64,000 nucleotides of DNA, taken from assembly GCA_016648135.1 (NCBI GenBank), contig JADDOH010010106.1, positions 1-64,000 of the forward strand. The letters run 5' to 3'. Under the pieces are notes generated by a model. That model saw only the letters and a program-made list of their open reading frames with translations, had not been told where the DNA came from and made no database searches. How positions within the stretch are numbered: the stretch's first letter is position 1; every line of letters begins with the position of its first letter. The DNA comes from Agrypnia vestita. Taxonomy: Eukaryota > Arthropoda > Insecta > Trichoptera > Phryganeidae. The position numbers and the translations under genes are program-made. Of this stretch, positions 46,241-61,200 are shown in pieces.

Positions 46241-48107
46241 TAAAAGTACAATATATCTGGTACATTCTATCTATATCAATTTGTTATGTATCATTAAAAT
46301 ACGGATTTTTTTTTTTTTTCTGAAATTTACATTCTTCAAACACATTCCAATGTATGTATGTACTTTTTTTGTGATATTTTACAATACAATTATTGTAGTT
46401 CCAAAGATTTATTATATTGTCTATAATATTTTATTTTTATTTAAGTAGATGATTGAGGTGGGAGTAAAACTGCAAACTTATTAATATATGAAACACCTGA
46501 TAGCATCTGAAAAATTACTTGGCACACATTTAGAGCTTGATGTCTTTACCTTATGATGTGCGAGCATCTTTATTGTCTGCTGTGGTATTGCTGAACCTAC
46601 AATGAAATAGTAGACAATGGCTTGTCAAGCAAACTCATTAGCAAATGTGTTAAAAGACAATTTTATGAAATCTAGTTTAACATTTGCAGTTTTAAGTGTG
46701 TATCGATTTGCATAATATTTTCTAATAACCAAAGATCACTCTCCTTAAGTTCCTAGTCAAAGCATAATTTAGTAAAGCAGTGTCAGCTTTGTCAAATATA
46801 TAATTATTTAAAATCTCATACATTCTATTTATAATGTTATTTTGTTTCTGCACATCTCATGATGATGTGCAGAAACAAAATAGCATAATATTGCCGATAC
46901 TTAAGTAACCTAAATTTAAGTAAAAAACATAAATATGTTCTTGTATATGCAGGGCTATAATATACGTAAGATTGAAAAAGATTCATGTCTCTTTTGAAAA
47001 CATATATCATACCGAATCCTCATTTAAATTTTAAGTATGTTGCATTATAATGTTACAAAATAGTAAAAATGAAAAGTTTGTATAGTAATTATTGGTTTCA
47101 CAGATGACGCTATTAAATTCACTTTTTATTTGTGAAGTTGCGATTCTTCATATCATTGTCCTTAATTTTTTTCCAGTGACATATTTACTTACATGTTTTA
47201 ATCGTCCGAGGAATATGTTCTGAATTTTTGTGAAAAATTTTGTTAATCAGATGTTAAAATATTTCATTTATAAAAATGGACAGAAAGTCCTGGTGCCATG
47301 TGGTAGATTTTGTTCAGTATTCAATCTGAGAAATGTTGCGTTTAAGTAAGTTGGTAGCTTCCTGTGTCACCGAAGCATGATGTAGAACAAAAATTTGACA
47401 GATTAGCACGGATGACATAGTTGAGTTGACAGAACAGTCAGGCTTCGGGTTCATGTCCTGCTGGCAATTTTTTTAAAATGATTTGCAATTTTTCGGTGAC
47501 ATGTATTTTGTTTGTTTTTAATTAGTTTTCGGTGACTGGAATGTAGAAGGCTGAATTAAAGAATGAAAAAAAAACATTAAAAAAAAATAGTTAAGGTTAT
47601 GACAGGAAGTATATAGTAACAATATGAATTTGTACACTTATTTCAACATAACTATAATCACCATTTTACTGTACTATGTACACTTATATCGTATTTGGAT
47701 AGGCGGAGGATTTTAAAAATATTTTCTCACAAGTATTTATTAAAATTTCTTGAATGTATAATTATAAAAAAGCACCTAGAAGATGTATATTGAAGTTGAT
47801 TTATGCTTGACATAAACAATCATTTGCCATGTTTGTTAAATTAATGGTTTTAATGTAGTATTTTCAACAGTCATACTGATTATCAAAAAGCTGTTACAAT
47901 AATTACTGTTATCCTTCACATTGTACTTTCAAAAACCTTAGAATGTGAAAAATATGAGTTGTTGCCATATTATGAATAGGTTGTTTTATTTTACTTTCCA
48001 CCTCTGTAAATCTTCTATGGCAATACGTCAAGTCTATCCAAATTAAATTATTGTGTGATACTCCGTGAATATCACCCCTATGAATGCTGCATGATGGTTC
48101 ATGAATA
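46241..48107. other. Intergenic, AT-rich; one small hairpin
   Basis: No exon recognised. 46838-46856 and 46864-46882 are exact 19-bp reverse complements (TATTTTGTTTCTGCACATC) with a 7-nt loop. Confidence 0.5.
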
Positions 48108-48480
48108 CAGGTGTCTCATAGCTAGTGCCAAAAATTTTACAGGTGGATTCCTACCTTGATGATGAGTCGAAAATGTTCAACCAACCATGACCCAATATCA
48201 ATAGTTATGGAAATATGCAATATCAAAGTTAGAATTTTTTTATATTTCTGACTTACTTTTTGCAAAAAAATGAACTATCATTACAGTAACTTATATCAAT
48301 TGTGAAAAATTAATTCGATTCAATACAACTCAAATAAAATGATAAAAACCTTGTAAAAATATATTTTTTTTACAAGGTTTTCTTTAAAAAATTCTATTTT
48401 TGAATTTGCAATTCAAATATCAATTATCATTTTTAAAATTTTTTTTATTCACTATCTGTACACCCTGTATGTGTTTTTAT
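48108..48480. repeat. Interspersed repeat, copy of the CTCATAGCTAG family
   Basis: Starts GGTGTCTCATAGCTAG and carries GATGATGAGTCGAAAATGTT, CAATATCAATAGTTATG and ATTACAGTAACTTATATC, matching the copies at 13560-13858 (reverse orientation) and 34166-34728. A short palindrome, ACCTTGTAAAAATATATTTTTTTTACAAGGT, is split near 48348-48380. No ORF. Confidence 0.7.
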
Positions 48481-49321
48481 GAACCATCATACAAGTATGT
48501 CAATACTCAAAAGATGAGATCAATAACATTTTTATACAAACCTTATGGGGACACATATTGAAGGGTTAATATATCTCATTTTATACTTTTCATAAATATT
48601 TTACATAGTTAGTGATAATAATAACAATAGTACACAAGGATTTGTAGTTACATACAATTGTTGTCAAGAGATTTTCTGATAAAATATTTTTCGCAATGTT
48701 TGGATACACAGGAAGACAAGGTTTATAAAATAAGTAATATTTACATTTATTTTTCATCTTACATACTATTAAAATATGTAAATAAAACTACAAATATACA
48801 TATTACTGAACGTTAACTAGTGCGAACAACTAACATGGAAATTATCAGTTCAACTACTACATAAAAATACAAGGCGCATGGAACAAAAGAATTAATAATA
48901 AATGGTTAACAACGTACACATAAAACACTTTACCTTGGTATTACGATTACAGTAACGTTGATATCTGCTTCCTGCTGAATGTATGTCAGTATGTACATAA
49001 GATAATAAAAGGATGTCCTTTTAACACAAAACGAAACATTTTATAAGAGTGATGTTTTCAATGTAATTTTTTTTGAATAATAGGTGAGTTATGACGCAGT
49101 AGGTGGATTTAAATTAAGATTGTATTTTGATCTCTACTACATTTGAGTCATTAATTGTGGACACTTTGTGTATTCCTGATTTCTTTAAATTGTTGACGTA
49201 ATATTTTCTGCCATCTTAAAGTACTGTTTTACATCTTTTTAATATTCAAGGTGTTTCTATTCAATATTTAATGTGATTTAGAAATATAAAATGTGAAATT
49301 TAAAAAATTCGAATATTAGCG

Positions 49322-49385
49322 GTCTTTCTGGTCTAATGGCTTTTCACATTGAGGATTCTGGGTTCGAACCACAATGAGTGTGTGA
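49322..49385 (+). repeat. tRNA-derived SINE head (pol III A and B boxes)
   Basis: TGGTCTAATGG (49331) fits the internal A box and GGGTTCGAACC (49363) the B box, about 30 bp apart, as in tRNA genes. The would-be acceptor strand does not pair (5' GCGGTCT has no partner after the B box), so it is not a tRNA gene but a tRNA-derived promoter such as that of a SINE. Confidence 0.45.
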
Positions 49386-50939
49386 TTTATTCAAGTTTGA
49401 ATGTCTTTGTGATGTGTTACGCTTCAGTTATTGTTATTTATAGTGCGGAATTGTAGCATGCTCTAATCATGAGTGTCAGCAGCCATTACTGGCAGTTTCA
49501 CCATATATTTTCTGTCAGCCAATATTTTCGGTAGAGTAAGGATCTGTTTACCGTAGACTGAAGTGCCGTTATAGGTGAAATAAAGAGAAGGGTAAGAAAA
49601 AGAAATGTAAATTAAAATTTTCTGTAAAAAATCATTACATATCACTCACCTATAGCGGAAGGACTACTAATTTTGTGACACCTGATGGTGTTCTATACAA
49701 ATGGCACATAAAAAATTTCAAATTTGAAAACTCCAATTAGCAATCAGGGTAAGTAACCATAAAAATAGACCGAGATAATTTCCATTAAGCGGGTGTTATC
49801 ATAGGACAAAAATACTTATCTATACTTATATGGAAAAGGTCTACACAGAAAAAAAACACATTTTGAAAACATTGTGTATTTCTCAGGTTAAAAATAATAT
49901 GTAACAAATTTGTCCAGTTTCTAGAACAAATTATTTTAATTTTTTTTTCATACTCCAGAGCCTGTACTTGACTAATACACAGATTACTTCTATATCAATT
50001 AAGTACAAAGTTTTCATTAACTACTTGTATGATAAATTTCTATAAGATAAGTAAATCTATTTAAAAAGTCAGTAGAAATTATAGAAAATCCAGTCTCTTT
50101 AAAACAACTCATACCTTCATAAATACAAAACAAAGTTTAAAATAAAACAGATTTTGTGTTTAGTTTGAAAATAACATTTTCATTAAATATTTATAAAAAC
50201 AAAAATAACATTGTACGGTAAAACTCCGTTAATGATAGAATGTCAATTTTATAATAGATGATTAACCCCATAATTTGTAATTCGAGATAATTTTTAGCCC
50301 CATGTGCCCATAAATCATTACATTTTTAGATGACATAATTTGAATTTTTTTTAAAATGACAACATGTAATTTTTTGTCTGTTAAAGCCTCTACATCTCGG
50401 TCCCTGCTGTCGTACGCTAATAATTGTCAAATAGATCGAAATTTGAGACTCTTGTATGGCGGCAATCGTCAAATAGATCGATATTAACATCCGCTGCATA
50501 TCGCTATTTCTCAAATAGTTTGATATTACACTCCGCCACGAGCAAAAATTGGCAGGTAGATTAATACTTGAAATTCTCACCTCGATCCGCATGGTTAGTT
50601 TGCATTAATTATTCATGATATGGCATCTTCAAGATGTTTCCTTGTTTTTTTTACATACATACATACATTTATTTTTTAAATCAATTACATAGTACCTTTT
50701 TGTTATGTACTAATTATTTGATTGACTCAATTGGTTCTCGAAATATATATTTATTTTCAGTGCCTTCAATTTCATAGAATCAATATCAAACGAGGTTTTA
50801 CAAAATTCAATTTTTTTCGGGTCCCTTGAATTAACCTGATATCTCTGGTCGGAGTTTTATAATTTGAAATCCCTTCAAAGATAAAAATAGTTTTTGAGTT
50901 GGTTTACATTTTTTTAAGGTAAACAATACAATCATCCGT

Positions 50940-51606
50940 ATTCTGAAAATAACAATGTTTGGATCATTATGATCTTTATCCCAACACTTAATAGACGATA
51001 ATAAAAATTAAAAATGTCCAGAGCGGATTTTGTAATTCTACGGCTCAAATACACTGTATTAAAAGATGATATAAGAAAGATTGTTTCTTACAAACGTATT
51101 AATTTCTTCATCCACAGCGTCCAGATGAAATATCATGGCTAAACTTGTCATGACCGTGTTCGGCGTTACCGCGTATTTAAATTTTCACATCTTGATTTTT
51201 GACAGATATCAATTTACATCTTTCTCCCTCCCTATCTCATGTAGAAACTTACAAAAACAAACACCGACGTAAAGCTATGTCTCGTTTATTTTTAATTTTT
51301 ATTATCGTCTTTTAAGTGTTGGGATAAAGATCCAGACATATCTATCAAAAAATGTCAAGATGGGAAGATTTGAATACGCGGTAAAGCCGAACGCGGTTTC
51401 GACAAGTTTAGCCATATTTCATCTGGACGCTGTGGATGGAGAAATGAATACGTTTGTAAGAAACAATCTTTCTTATATCATCTTTTAATATAGTGTATTT
51501 GAGCCGTAGAATTACAAAATCTGCTCTGGACATTTTTAATTTTTATTATCGTCTATTAAGTGTTGGGATAAAGATCTTAAAGATCCAGACATTGTTATTT
51601 TCAGAA
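50940..51606. repeat. Foldback element with about 260-bp arms
   Basis: Outer ends ATTCTGAAAATAACAATGT and ACATTGTTATTTTCAGAAT. The arms run 50940-51207 and about 51346-51606, with landmarks GATGAAATATCATGGCTAAA versus TTTAGCCATATTTCATC and GTAATTCTACGGCTCAAATA versus its complement. A related, shorter arrangement with ACACCGACGTA and TATGTCTCGTTTATTTTTA is seen at 36945-37540. No ORF. Confidence 0.8.
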
Positions 51607-52186
51607 TCGGGCAGAATATATTGTGAGTGTAATTGTGAAAATTGTCGTACATAATAATATGAATATTATTTTTGGAGAAAAACAATGTCTTGATAAGATT
51701 ACTAAAAAAATATTACATATGTAATATGCAACGGTCATTTTAAAAGAAATTATAGTTACAGCAGTAAAATGGCCCAAAACCGAGACAAGTACAAGGCAAT
51801 TCAACCCCATGAAATTCACTTATAAAAATATCTTTGTTTGGTCTAGCAGTGAGACACTTACCAAACATCAATCATGATCAAGTGGATGGGAATACTACTC
51901 ACCCAGGGAGGTCTCCAAGATAGTTAAATTTTCACAGCACAAGGTGTTTAGCTTAGTTTCAAAATATGCATATTGTATGTATGTATGTAAGAGTATTGAT
52001 GTACGCAATTCTTCATTTAAAAAGTTTTAGAATAAAAATATTCCCTTGAGATAAAATACTATTCCAAACGATTTCATAAAAAGCACAAAAATTATGTTTC
52101 AAAATTAGAAATGACAATGTCAGTCCAAGATTATTTTAATGAAAAAAAAAATATATATTTACAGAAACAGCGCAGTTTTGTAATTT

Positions 52187-52192
52187 TTTATT
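52187..52192 (-). terminator. Candidate polyadenylation signal of fumarase
   Basis: AATAAA on the minus strand, about 56 bp after the fumarase stop codon, a typical short 3' UTR spacing. Confidence 0.5.
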
Positions 52193-52247
52193 CATATCAA
52201 TTTATGTACATATAAACTTATTCATATTTAATATTTGTATTTTAATT

Positions 52248-55200
52248 TTACTTGGGGCCTAACATGTCTTCGGGACGCACCCATTTATCAAAATCATCAG
52301 AAGTGAGATACCCTAGTTTTAAAGCGGCTTCTTTTAGTGTTGATCCATCTTTGTGAGCTGTTTTGGCTATCTTAGCAGACTGAAAGAGAAAAATAATATT
52401 ATAATATTACCCTGCTAAGAAACTACAAAATATTTATTTATAGTTTCGATAAAGATTTGGTATGGACAAAATTAAGGACGATTAATGGGGTTTATGAAAA
52501 TATCAATATTTATTTATTTAATTAATAAAAAGTAGTTACCTTATCATATCCAATATGTGGGTTAAGGGCGGTGACTAACATAAGAGATTCATGCATAATT
52601 TTGGCAATGTTTGATTCATTTGCGACAATACCATCTACACAGTTCGTAGTGAAAGCATTGCAGCTGTCCCCTGAAAACACAACATGAAGGATGATGAAAA
52701 AATATCAGATTTAGGCTTTAAATGATTTATTAATGAATCAACAACGTAGGTACATCCTACAAATAAATAATCACATTTAGATAAATGCAGCAGTTAGATA
52801 TTTTGCATACTAGGTGTAGGTTTTCATGGTTTCAGGGTTATTATTTCTACATCAACTGTAATCATGGAAAGACGTGGCCTGAAATTCCATGACAGAATAA
52901 CTCAAAAAATTCAACTATAATCATAGTTGATGTTCAGCTCTGCACTAGTTTCAAAATGCCATAAAAAGATAAAAAAATTGTAATCAAAATAAATATACTT
53001 TTTTATTTATTTACATATCAAAATAACACTTAGCTAATAACAATCCGCTAGGTGAAACCTGGTTCTGGGGCTGTTATAATTGAAAATTTAGTATAATAGA
53101 AAATTTTTTCTTATTCTTATAAGAAAAAGAGTTATAATACAAAAGAAAAAAATACAGAATCAAATTATGTATATAATGTAAGAAAGAGTTACAATAAGAG
53201 AAAAAAAATATAAAATATTTTTTCTCCCTGATTTTTACATAGAAACAAAATCACATGTATCAAACATGTCATTTCACTATTGAAAATAAATCTTCTATTC
53301 CAGACAATCATATCAATGAAGTTAACCACATTCGATAAATGTGAGATAAAAAATATGAGAAATACATAATATATAATTACCAAGTAATCTAATTGATCGC
53401 AGGACATTAGCGACCATCATGGGCTTGAAGACGTTCAATTCAAAATGGCCATTGGATCCGCCTACTGTACATGCTACATGGTTTCCCATAACTTGGGCAG
53501 CCACCATTGTTATCGCCTCACATTGCGTCGGGTTTACTTTGCCTGGAATAAATTATATTATTAAAATAAAGATAATCATATCAAATTATGTTAAAATAAA
53601 TATATAAGTGCCAGTTTTTTACTCATTGGTAATAGTAATGGAGTTAAGCAAAAAGCACAGATTTTTAAGAAAACGGATTTTTTTTATGGATTTTGCTTAA
53701 CTGTAACCATTACCACTGGCCAAACAACCGGCCCTAAGTTCTTCAACCATTGGCCAAGAAACATGTTGATAATTTCAACAAATTATTGGTGGAAACAAAG
53801 TGTATTCTTATTAATTATATTAATAATGTCACTACAAAATCATTTTGCTATTATTGAAGAAGTCATAAATAATTAAGCGACATGCACCTCTACATTCAAA
53901 ATAAACAAGTAATAATAATAGAATATCCACTTGAGTTCTTATATTTATTAAATCAGTTTCGAAAAACTTGTTCTTTGTCTGGGTGATAAAATTATTTAAA
54001 AAAAAATTACATATTACCTTATGTTTACAAAACTCAATTTAAAAAAAAAATTTAGTATCTAATTACACATAAATATAAAAAATTAATAATATGATGAAAA
54101 GGTATGGGAAAATGACATTAAATACTGGAAATAATTGTAAATATTTTAAGGATAGGACTGGTAGTTAAATTTTATTGGTTATTAATAACACTTTGTGAAC
54201 ATTTGCATTACAACATTACACGCTTTATTTATTTCTAACGATTCTAAATAATCTAATTTAAGACCAAATTATTAATAAATAAAATAGACTTAAGAAAATA
54301 TTTGTCCATTTTAATTGTTATTAATAAATTAATAATTAATAAATTATTCACAATTATCATTATTTCATGAACAAAAAAACAGTGAATCAGTAACTGACCT
54401 GGCATAATAGAAGATCCTGGTTCATTTTCGGGTAAGCTCAACTCTCCAAGGCCACATCTCGGCCCAGATGCCAGGAACCTGATGTCATTTGCAATCTTCA
54501 TAACGGAACAAGCCAAAACATTCAAAGCTCCATGTACTTCCACCATGGCATCGTGACATGCTAGAGCCTCAAATTTGTTGGGTGCAGTTATGAAAGGAAT
54601 TCCTGTATAGAAATTAAAGGGATATAAATCTATATGTTATGAAGAAATTAAAATATTGATAATCGAACAGTCAAAATTAATGTAGTGGGCTATTCTCATA
54701 ATCACTAGAAATATGGAGAAACTACTAGTAATATGGAGAAACTAGTGGAACATTTTGAACAAACAAACTAATAAATAACAAATTAAGTCATTGTATTAAT
54801 TTATACTTAAATTATGAATTATGTAATTCGATATTGAAAAGGTTAAGGTAAGAATTTAAAGCTTTGCTGGATGAAAGAAAAATATGATATTCTTTTTAAC
54901 ACCTTCAACTCCTTATTCTGTAAGAATGAGAAAATGTACAATGAATAAAGAGTGTATCTGACAGTCAGATCTTTGTTGGATAAAAGTTTTATATAAAAGA
55001 ATGCAAGAAGAATAACTTGAAACTCAATATTCTAATATAACTATGATAGAAATAATAAAAATAAATAAAAACCATAGAAATACCATATATCCATCTTTCA
55101 TCCTGCATGCCTTCAATTCTTATTATTCATTGACATTTCCGGTAAAAAATATTACATAGGTACATATTTTAAAAATATATTTAGGTACAAATTATGAAAA

Positions 55201-58200
55201 CATTTCTACATCAGATTCAAAAATCAAAAAGGGGAACTTTAAAGTAACAAAGGCAAAAATAACGGTGGATTTAAAAATATTTTTAGCATTTTTTTAGGTG
55301 ACTTTCGCTTATAATAAATAGTGATGTGTGTACTACTGTGCACCAAAGACAAAAAGAATCGAAAGGTTTCCATTAATTTAGAATATGTACTTTTAGGGTT
55401 TCATGAATAACTTCTTCTCATTTCTTGTGGCTCTTATTATGTTTTCTGTTTTCGAAATAACTTTGAAGAGCTCCATAATCACACGTGTAAATTATAAGAA
55501 TTCCCTCAGAATTAGTATTTTCCTTTCTTTCTTTGTAAATTATGTAGATGTCCTTTTGTATGTATGTATTACCATTAATGTAAATTAAACAGAATTGTTA
55601 CTTAGAATTTTTGTATGTATGTATTACCATTAATGTAAAATAAACTTAATTGTTGAATTGTTACTTAGAATTGTGAAAATTTTATGAAACCCTCAAAATA
55701 ATATTGTCTCTTTTCATTTCATGCACACAAATTATATAGCAGTCTATCACTATAAATTAAAATCAATATAAATACAAGTTGTTGAGTTAAATTGATAATT
55801 CCCTTATAGGCCCGAATACAGAGTCGATACTTAAATGAATTAAAGGTTAAAGTACACCTTAAAAGTGTAAATATGTATTGCAAGTTACCCATTAGAAGCG
55901 TACCTTAACCTATAAATCATTAAGTATTGACTATGTATTCAGGCCATAAAGTGAATTCCTTTCCAAATAAATTAAACCAGTAGAATCGAAAACAACAATA
56001 CACGCTTCCACCATACACATTAATCAATATGTAATCGAAAAATAAAACATGGAAAAAATGGATATTATCCTTTTTATGCACACCACATATATGGGTGATA
56101 CTTACCACCGGATAACCATGTACATCCAACAGCCCGTACTTATTAAATCTTTATGATAAACAATATTTCACCTGTCAATTCGGATATCTTTTTGGCGCAT
56201 TTTTCTGCAAATCCAATTCTGGTATTGAGCCCAGTTCCCACTGCGGTACCGCCGAGGGCTAATTGATAAAGGCGGGGTAGGGTCGCATTCACCCTTTCTA
56301 TCCCCAGCTCTATCTGCCTGGTGTATCCACTGAACTCTTGTCCAAGTGTGAGCGGGACAGCGTCCTGTGTATGAGTTCTAAAAATTTTATATAATTATGA
56401 AATGAGATTAACTGTAAGTCTATTTACAGGATGGCTTGTAGATAGTATCAAAAACTCATTCAATTTTGAATAAAAACTATTCTTTACACTTTGGTAAAAT
56501 GTGGACAGTTACGGAGATAAGTGACATGAAAGTTTGCATTTTTTTTCAATATTTCTGACTTATTTTCTTTAAAACGTTGGACTATCACTACAGTAACTTA
56601 TATGAAATACATATTTAAATTAATTTTCTTTAATACAAGTCAAATACATAAAATAAAATATGCAAAAAATTTGGTGTTGAGTTGTGGTGTATGTAACCTC
56701 AGTTTTGGTGAGAATGTGGGGTTTGTGTCCGTATGCCATCTCAAAACAGATTTTAAACAATAGTATTTTCATCATTATAACATAAGATTCGTTTGTGCAA
56801 TATAAGTAATAGGTTTCTAGGATTGAAAATTCAAACTTTTACCTGCCAATCTTGATGATTTTACTGAACTCTTTTGACTTTTTGTCCAGGGCACCGTGAA
56901 GGGTCTTCAAGGCTGGAAGCAGCCTTTGGTTGACTTCCATGGCCACAGCGATGTGCATTGCCGTTGGGAAGGTATCATTGGAACTCTGCGATTTGTTCAC
57001 ATGATCATTTGGGTGGACTGGTGTCTTGGAGCCCAACACACCACCGAGCGATTCAATGGCCCGATTCGCAATGACCTAAAATATAAAATATGTTTCAGGC
57101 ATGTAACACAGTAAATGGGATGCATTGCAGAGGGAAATGGTAGGATGAATTGGGGGTAAAAAATGATAAAATTCATAATTTTTTTGATTTTTGATCTTCC
57201 AATAAGGGTGGAGGATAGTATGAAAAGGTTCTTAAAAACAGCTGTCGTACAATGAACAATCATTCATCAACATGAGGCTGAGCTCCCTGTAAAAGTACAG
57301 GTATAATCTATACAAAGTTCATATATTTTTTAAATATATATGTATCTTAAACTGAATCATACAAACATGTAACATTTATTATTCACAATTAGACCTCTTT
57401 CCATTTAAGACAATCGAATTAGTATATGTAAGCCGTGCGTACGAGGCGCATTGTTCTGTTGGGTTGGTGTTTATACTCGTAAACACCAACACCATAAAAC
57501 AATGTGCGCAGTTTCCCTGGGAAATAAAAAATAAAAGAAGATAACCTCATTAGTATTCATATTGGTTTGAGTACCAGATCCGGTCTGCCAGATGACCAAT
57601 GGGAAGTGATCTTCATATAGTTTTCCGGAAATAACATCATCAGCTGCTTTTGAGATGGCACGGGCTACAAATTTTATAAAAATATTATATTTGAAGACAT
57701 CTGATTTAAAAAAATTTATTTGTTTAATTTATGTAACGTCACAAAATACACAGTTTTTAATTGGAAATGGAATGATATTGAATAAATCAGTTCTTATATA
57801 TGCAAATAGACATTAATTGGCATTATAAAATGGAAATAGATTAATATGTAGATTATGCAGATTCCGACTTTTTTATACAAAAAACAAGTACATACACTAA
57901 TGTTTCTGAAATGTTTACAATAATTCTCTACAATTCTCAATGCATTTTTGACAATAATCTCTGCAATGAAAGAATTCTGTGAAGAATTTACGTTAACAAA
58001 TTAAATGAAATAATTATTTATATAAATAATATTCAGACTGATTAAATTCTACCAGCGGACAATGTAGTTTTCCACTGGTTTAATACAACAAAATGAATTA
58101 TTTACAGAATTCATTTAGATCATACCATACTATGTAAGTAAACAGAAGATAAAATTGTATAAAATAAAAAATCAATTCCAGTTTAGAATTGTTCCAATCC

Positions 58201-61200
58201 ATATACATTATTCAAATAGAATACTAAAAATGCAATAAAACTGATTTTATAAAATGTATTCTAGTAGCATATAACCATTAGCCATTACACTAAAACAGCG
58301 AGTAAATAATGAGGTGTACTTCAAGTATGCTTATTACATCTCCATACATTTAAAAGACAGTATGCATTTCAAAGGCTGTCTGGTTTTTCAAGAAGATTTT
58401 TAAAATTTTATAATTATAAATGTCAAAAACTTGAGGTGTCATTATTAATATTTTCTCAAATTTCCTATTATTTTTATTTATTCCCAATTTTTACAGAATA
58501 GGTGAATTACAATATTTGTTTGAGGCAAATTTGAAAAAGAATTGATACATAGTTTAATAAAAGTGTTAAATTCCTATGAATTTGAATTTCGTAGATGTAT
58601 TCAGTTTTTAAAAATGTACCCAATTCAAATTTGAAAACAATAATATTTCTGATATGAATGTTATTTTACATTTTATCATTGTTGTGGTTATTTATGTATC
58701 ATAATCCAAAAAACTTCATTTTATTTTGATCCATAATGATCTTATGATGGCAAGACCACTAATAATAATGACCAGGTAATAAACAAGTTTATAAACTGAA
58801 TTGTATGACTATTCAGCTTTTTATATAGACACGTAATTTTTATGTTAGAGTGAGGGAACATTTAAGATGTCTAATAATAGTGGCTTCTCGGAATTTGCGA
58901 ACCAGCTTTTGGAAATAGGCCACAACACACAGAATCTGCGTGTAAATAATAGAGGCCTTAGATTGGATAACTTAGAAATATTAGAAATCAAAAAAGCCAA
59001 TATAATTAATAATTAGTTGAATTTTATAAATAATGCATTATTTGAAATATTCCTCGTTTCGGTGTCTACTTGTCAATTAACCCCACCATAACTGTAGCCA
59101 CGTCCCTGTTCAATAATTAATTTGTTTATTAAAATAGTTAGTATGCGTCCGTCCTGATGAAGATACAGTGGTATGGAAACAGGTAAAAGTAAAGTTACTG
59201 CATGTGGTTTTATATAAAGATCTTAATTAATTAAAATTAATAATATACAAGTATTTTTGTAATGTATACTGTCGCCCAGAATTTTCTTCTTCAATGGCTC
59301 TGCAGTTCATATAAAACCTTGATCTCCCGAATCTTTCACTTCTGGCCCTCTAAGACTGTTTTTCAATTCAGAGTCTGTAAGAGCTTTACTGTGTCCTTCT
59401 TTCCGTCCTCTCAGAAAATCACTTCCTGCATTCTCTGGACGAACTGGTCGCCGTAGTTTCATGACGATGGAGAATGTAGTGTTCTGATAAATGTTGTACA
59501 ATTAGTCATTGTATTTTATTCTCCAGACTTCATTATCCCCACACAGATCCATAAATTCTCTGTAGTAGTGCAGGTAGTTAATCCTAAAATTATGGTATGT
59601 CTAACTAAAATACATTATACGCACCTATCTTTTCATCCAAGCCAAACTCAATATTGACTTCTGCGGCAGCTTTTTTTAATATTCCCATGGCAACAATCAC
59701 AGGGTACTGAAATAAAAAATTAGAGGCACAAATATAAAAATAGTAAAGAAAAATTTATATCAATTGTAAACAATGAATAAATTAATAATTAAAATTAGCT
59801 GATAAAATAACTGATAAATTTATCACCATATACTATAGATGTCTCATAGAGACGAAATTATTTTTTATATGGGAAAGTAGGTATGGAAGTCTTTTTGGGG
59901 CTTACGACCAATCGTATGGCTGACTTAAGTGATCACTTTACACAATGTAACATTTACCAATTCCAACCATGAAAAGACTACCACATCTATAACATTTTTG
60001 GAAGTTGTATATAAGTTTAACTTGCACACCTTGTTTCGTATGTGAGTTGTATTTTTACTACCGCCACCTGCAGTCGAAAACTTTGTCATTCCCGTAATCC
60101 AGTATAGATGTCACCATTGATAATGAATTCTTGAAAAATTTGAACATACTCAAAATATTCTGAATGATAAATTAATAATTGAAAATTTCCAAAATGCTTA
60201 CTGGCATTCGTTCCGTATCACCACCAATAGGGAAATTCATGACCGATCTGAGAGTTTGAGCTCCATAGTATTTGTCGGCCTCCACCTCTAACTCTCCAAA
60301 TGTGTCCGATTCTTTTCTGATTCCAGTTTTCCCAGGAGCCTGCACAAAAAAAAACAATATTAAAAAATGATTGGCTTGAATCATGATTCAAAATAAATTA
60401 ATCCGTTACAGTTTCTGTCTATCCCAAAATTCTTCATTTATTAGTCAGCATTGCCAATACTAAAGTCAGTCTCGCCTTAAAATTGTTATCATTTAATTAA
60501 ACCGATTACACCAATATAATAACAATGTATTAGTTTACCGAAAATCATAAACATGTTTTTTTAAAACTATTTGCCAAGTTTGAATTGGTGATATATTAAT
60601 GTTATTTAGAAAAATGAAATAAAATAAATTATATATATATATGTACTGTCATTTTCAGCATTAGATTGAATGCTGAATGTTAAAATCGACTTCCGATTTC
60701 GCTTAACTGGGTCACATTGGGACCAGGACATTTGGCCCAATTAATACTCTTCTTTAATCGATAAGTTTTTTTATGACAAATGTGTGATTTGTTTGACTTT
60801 TGGAAATGTTTTTCCATTACAAATGTGTGATTTCAATTGATGTATAATATATTTTTCTTAAAATTGAAGTAACAATGGTAGATATATTTTCATACGAGTA
60901 AAGCGCAGAATAATTTGCTACAAAACACTTTGAAACTGATAAAGATCAATTATTGTAAGCAATATTTGTCTGATACCAAACACCGATCCAAAATGGTTAT
61001 TTATTGTTCTAGAGGTTTATTAAAAAAACCCAATTATTTGGAAAAAGTCTAGAATACAAACGTACTGGAATTTTGATGAAAGAAAAATTGTTTCTGGTGT
61101 AATAAAGGGTCCTGATTACATAAATGAAGTCAAATTTTCCCGCTTGCTGGTTTAAAAGCAGTTATTTCAAGTTTATAAATTATACATTTTGACACTTCAC

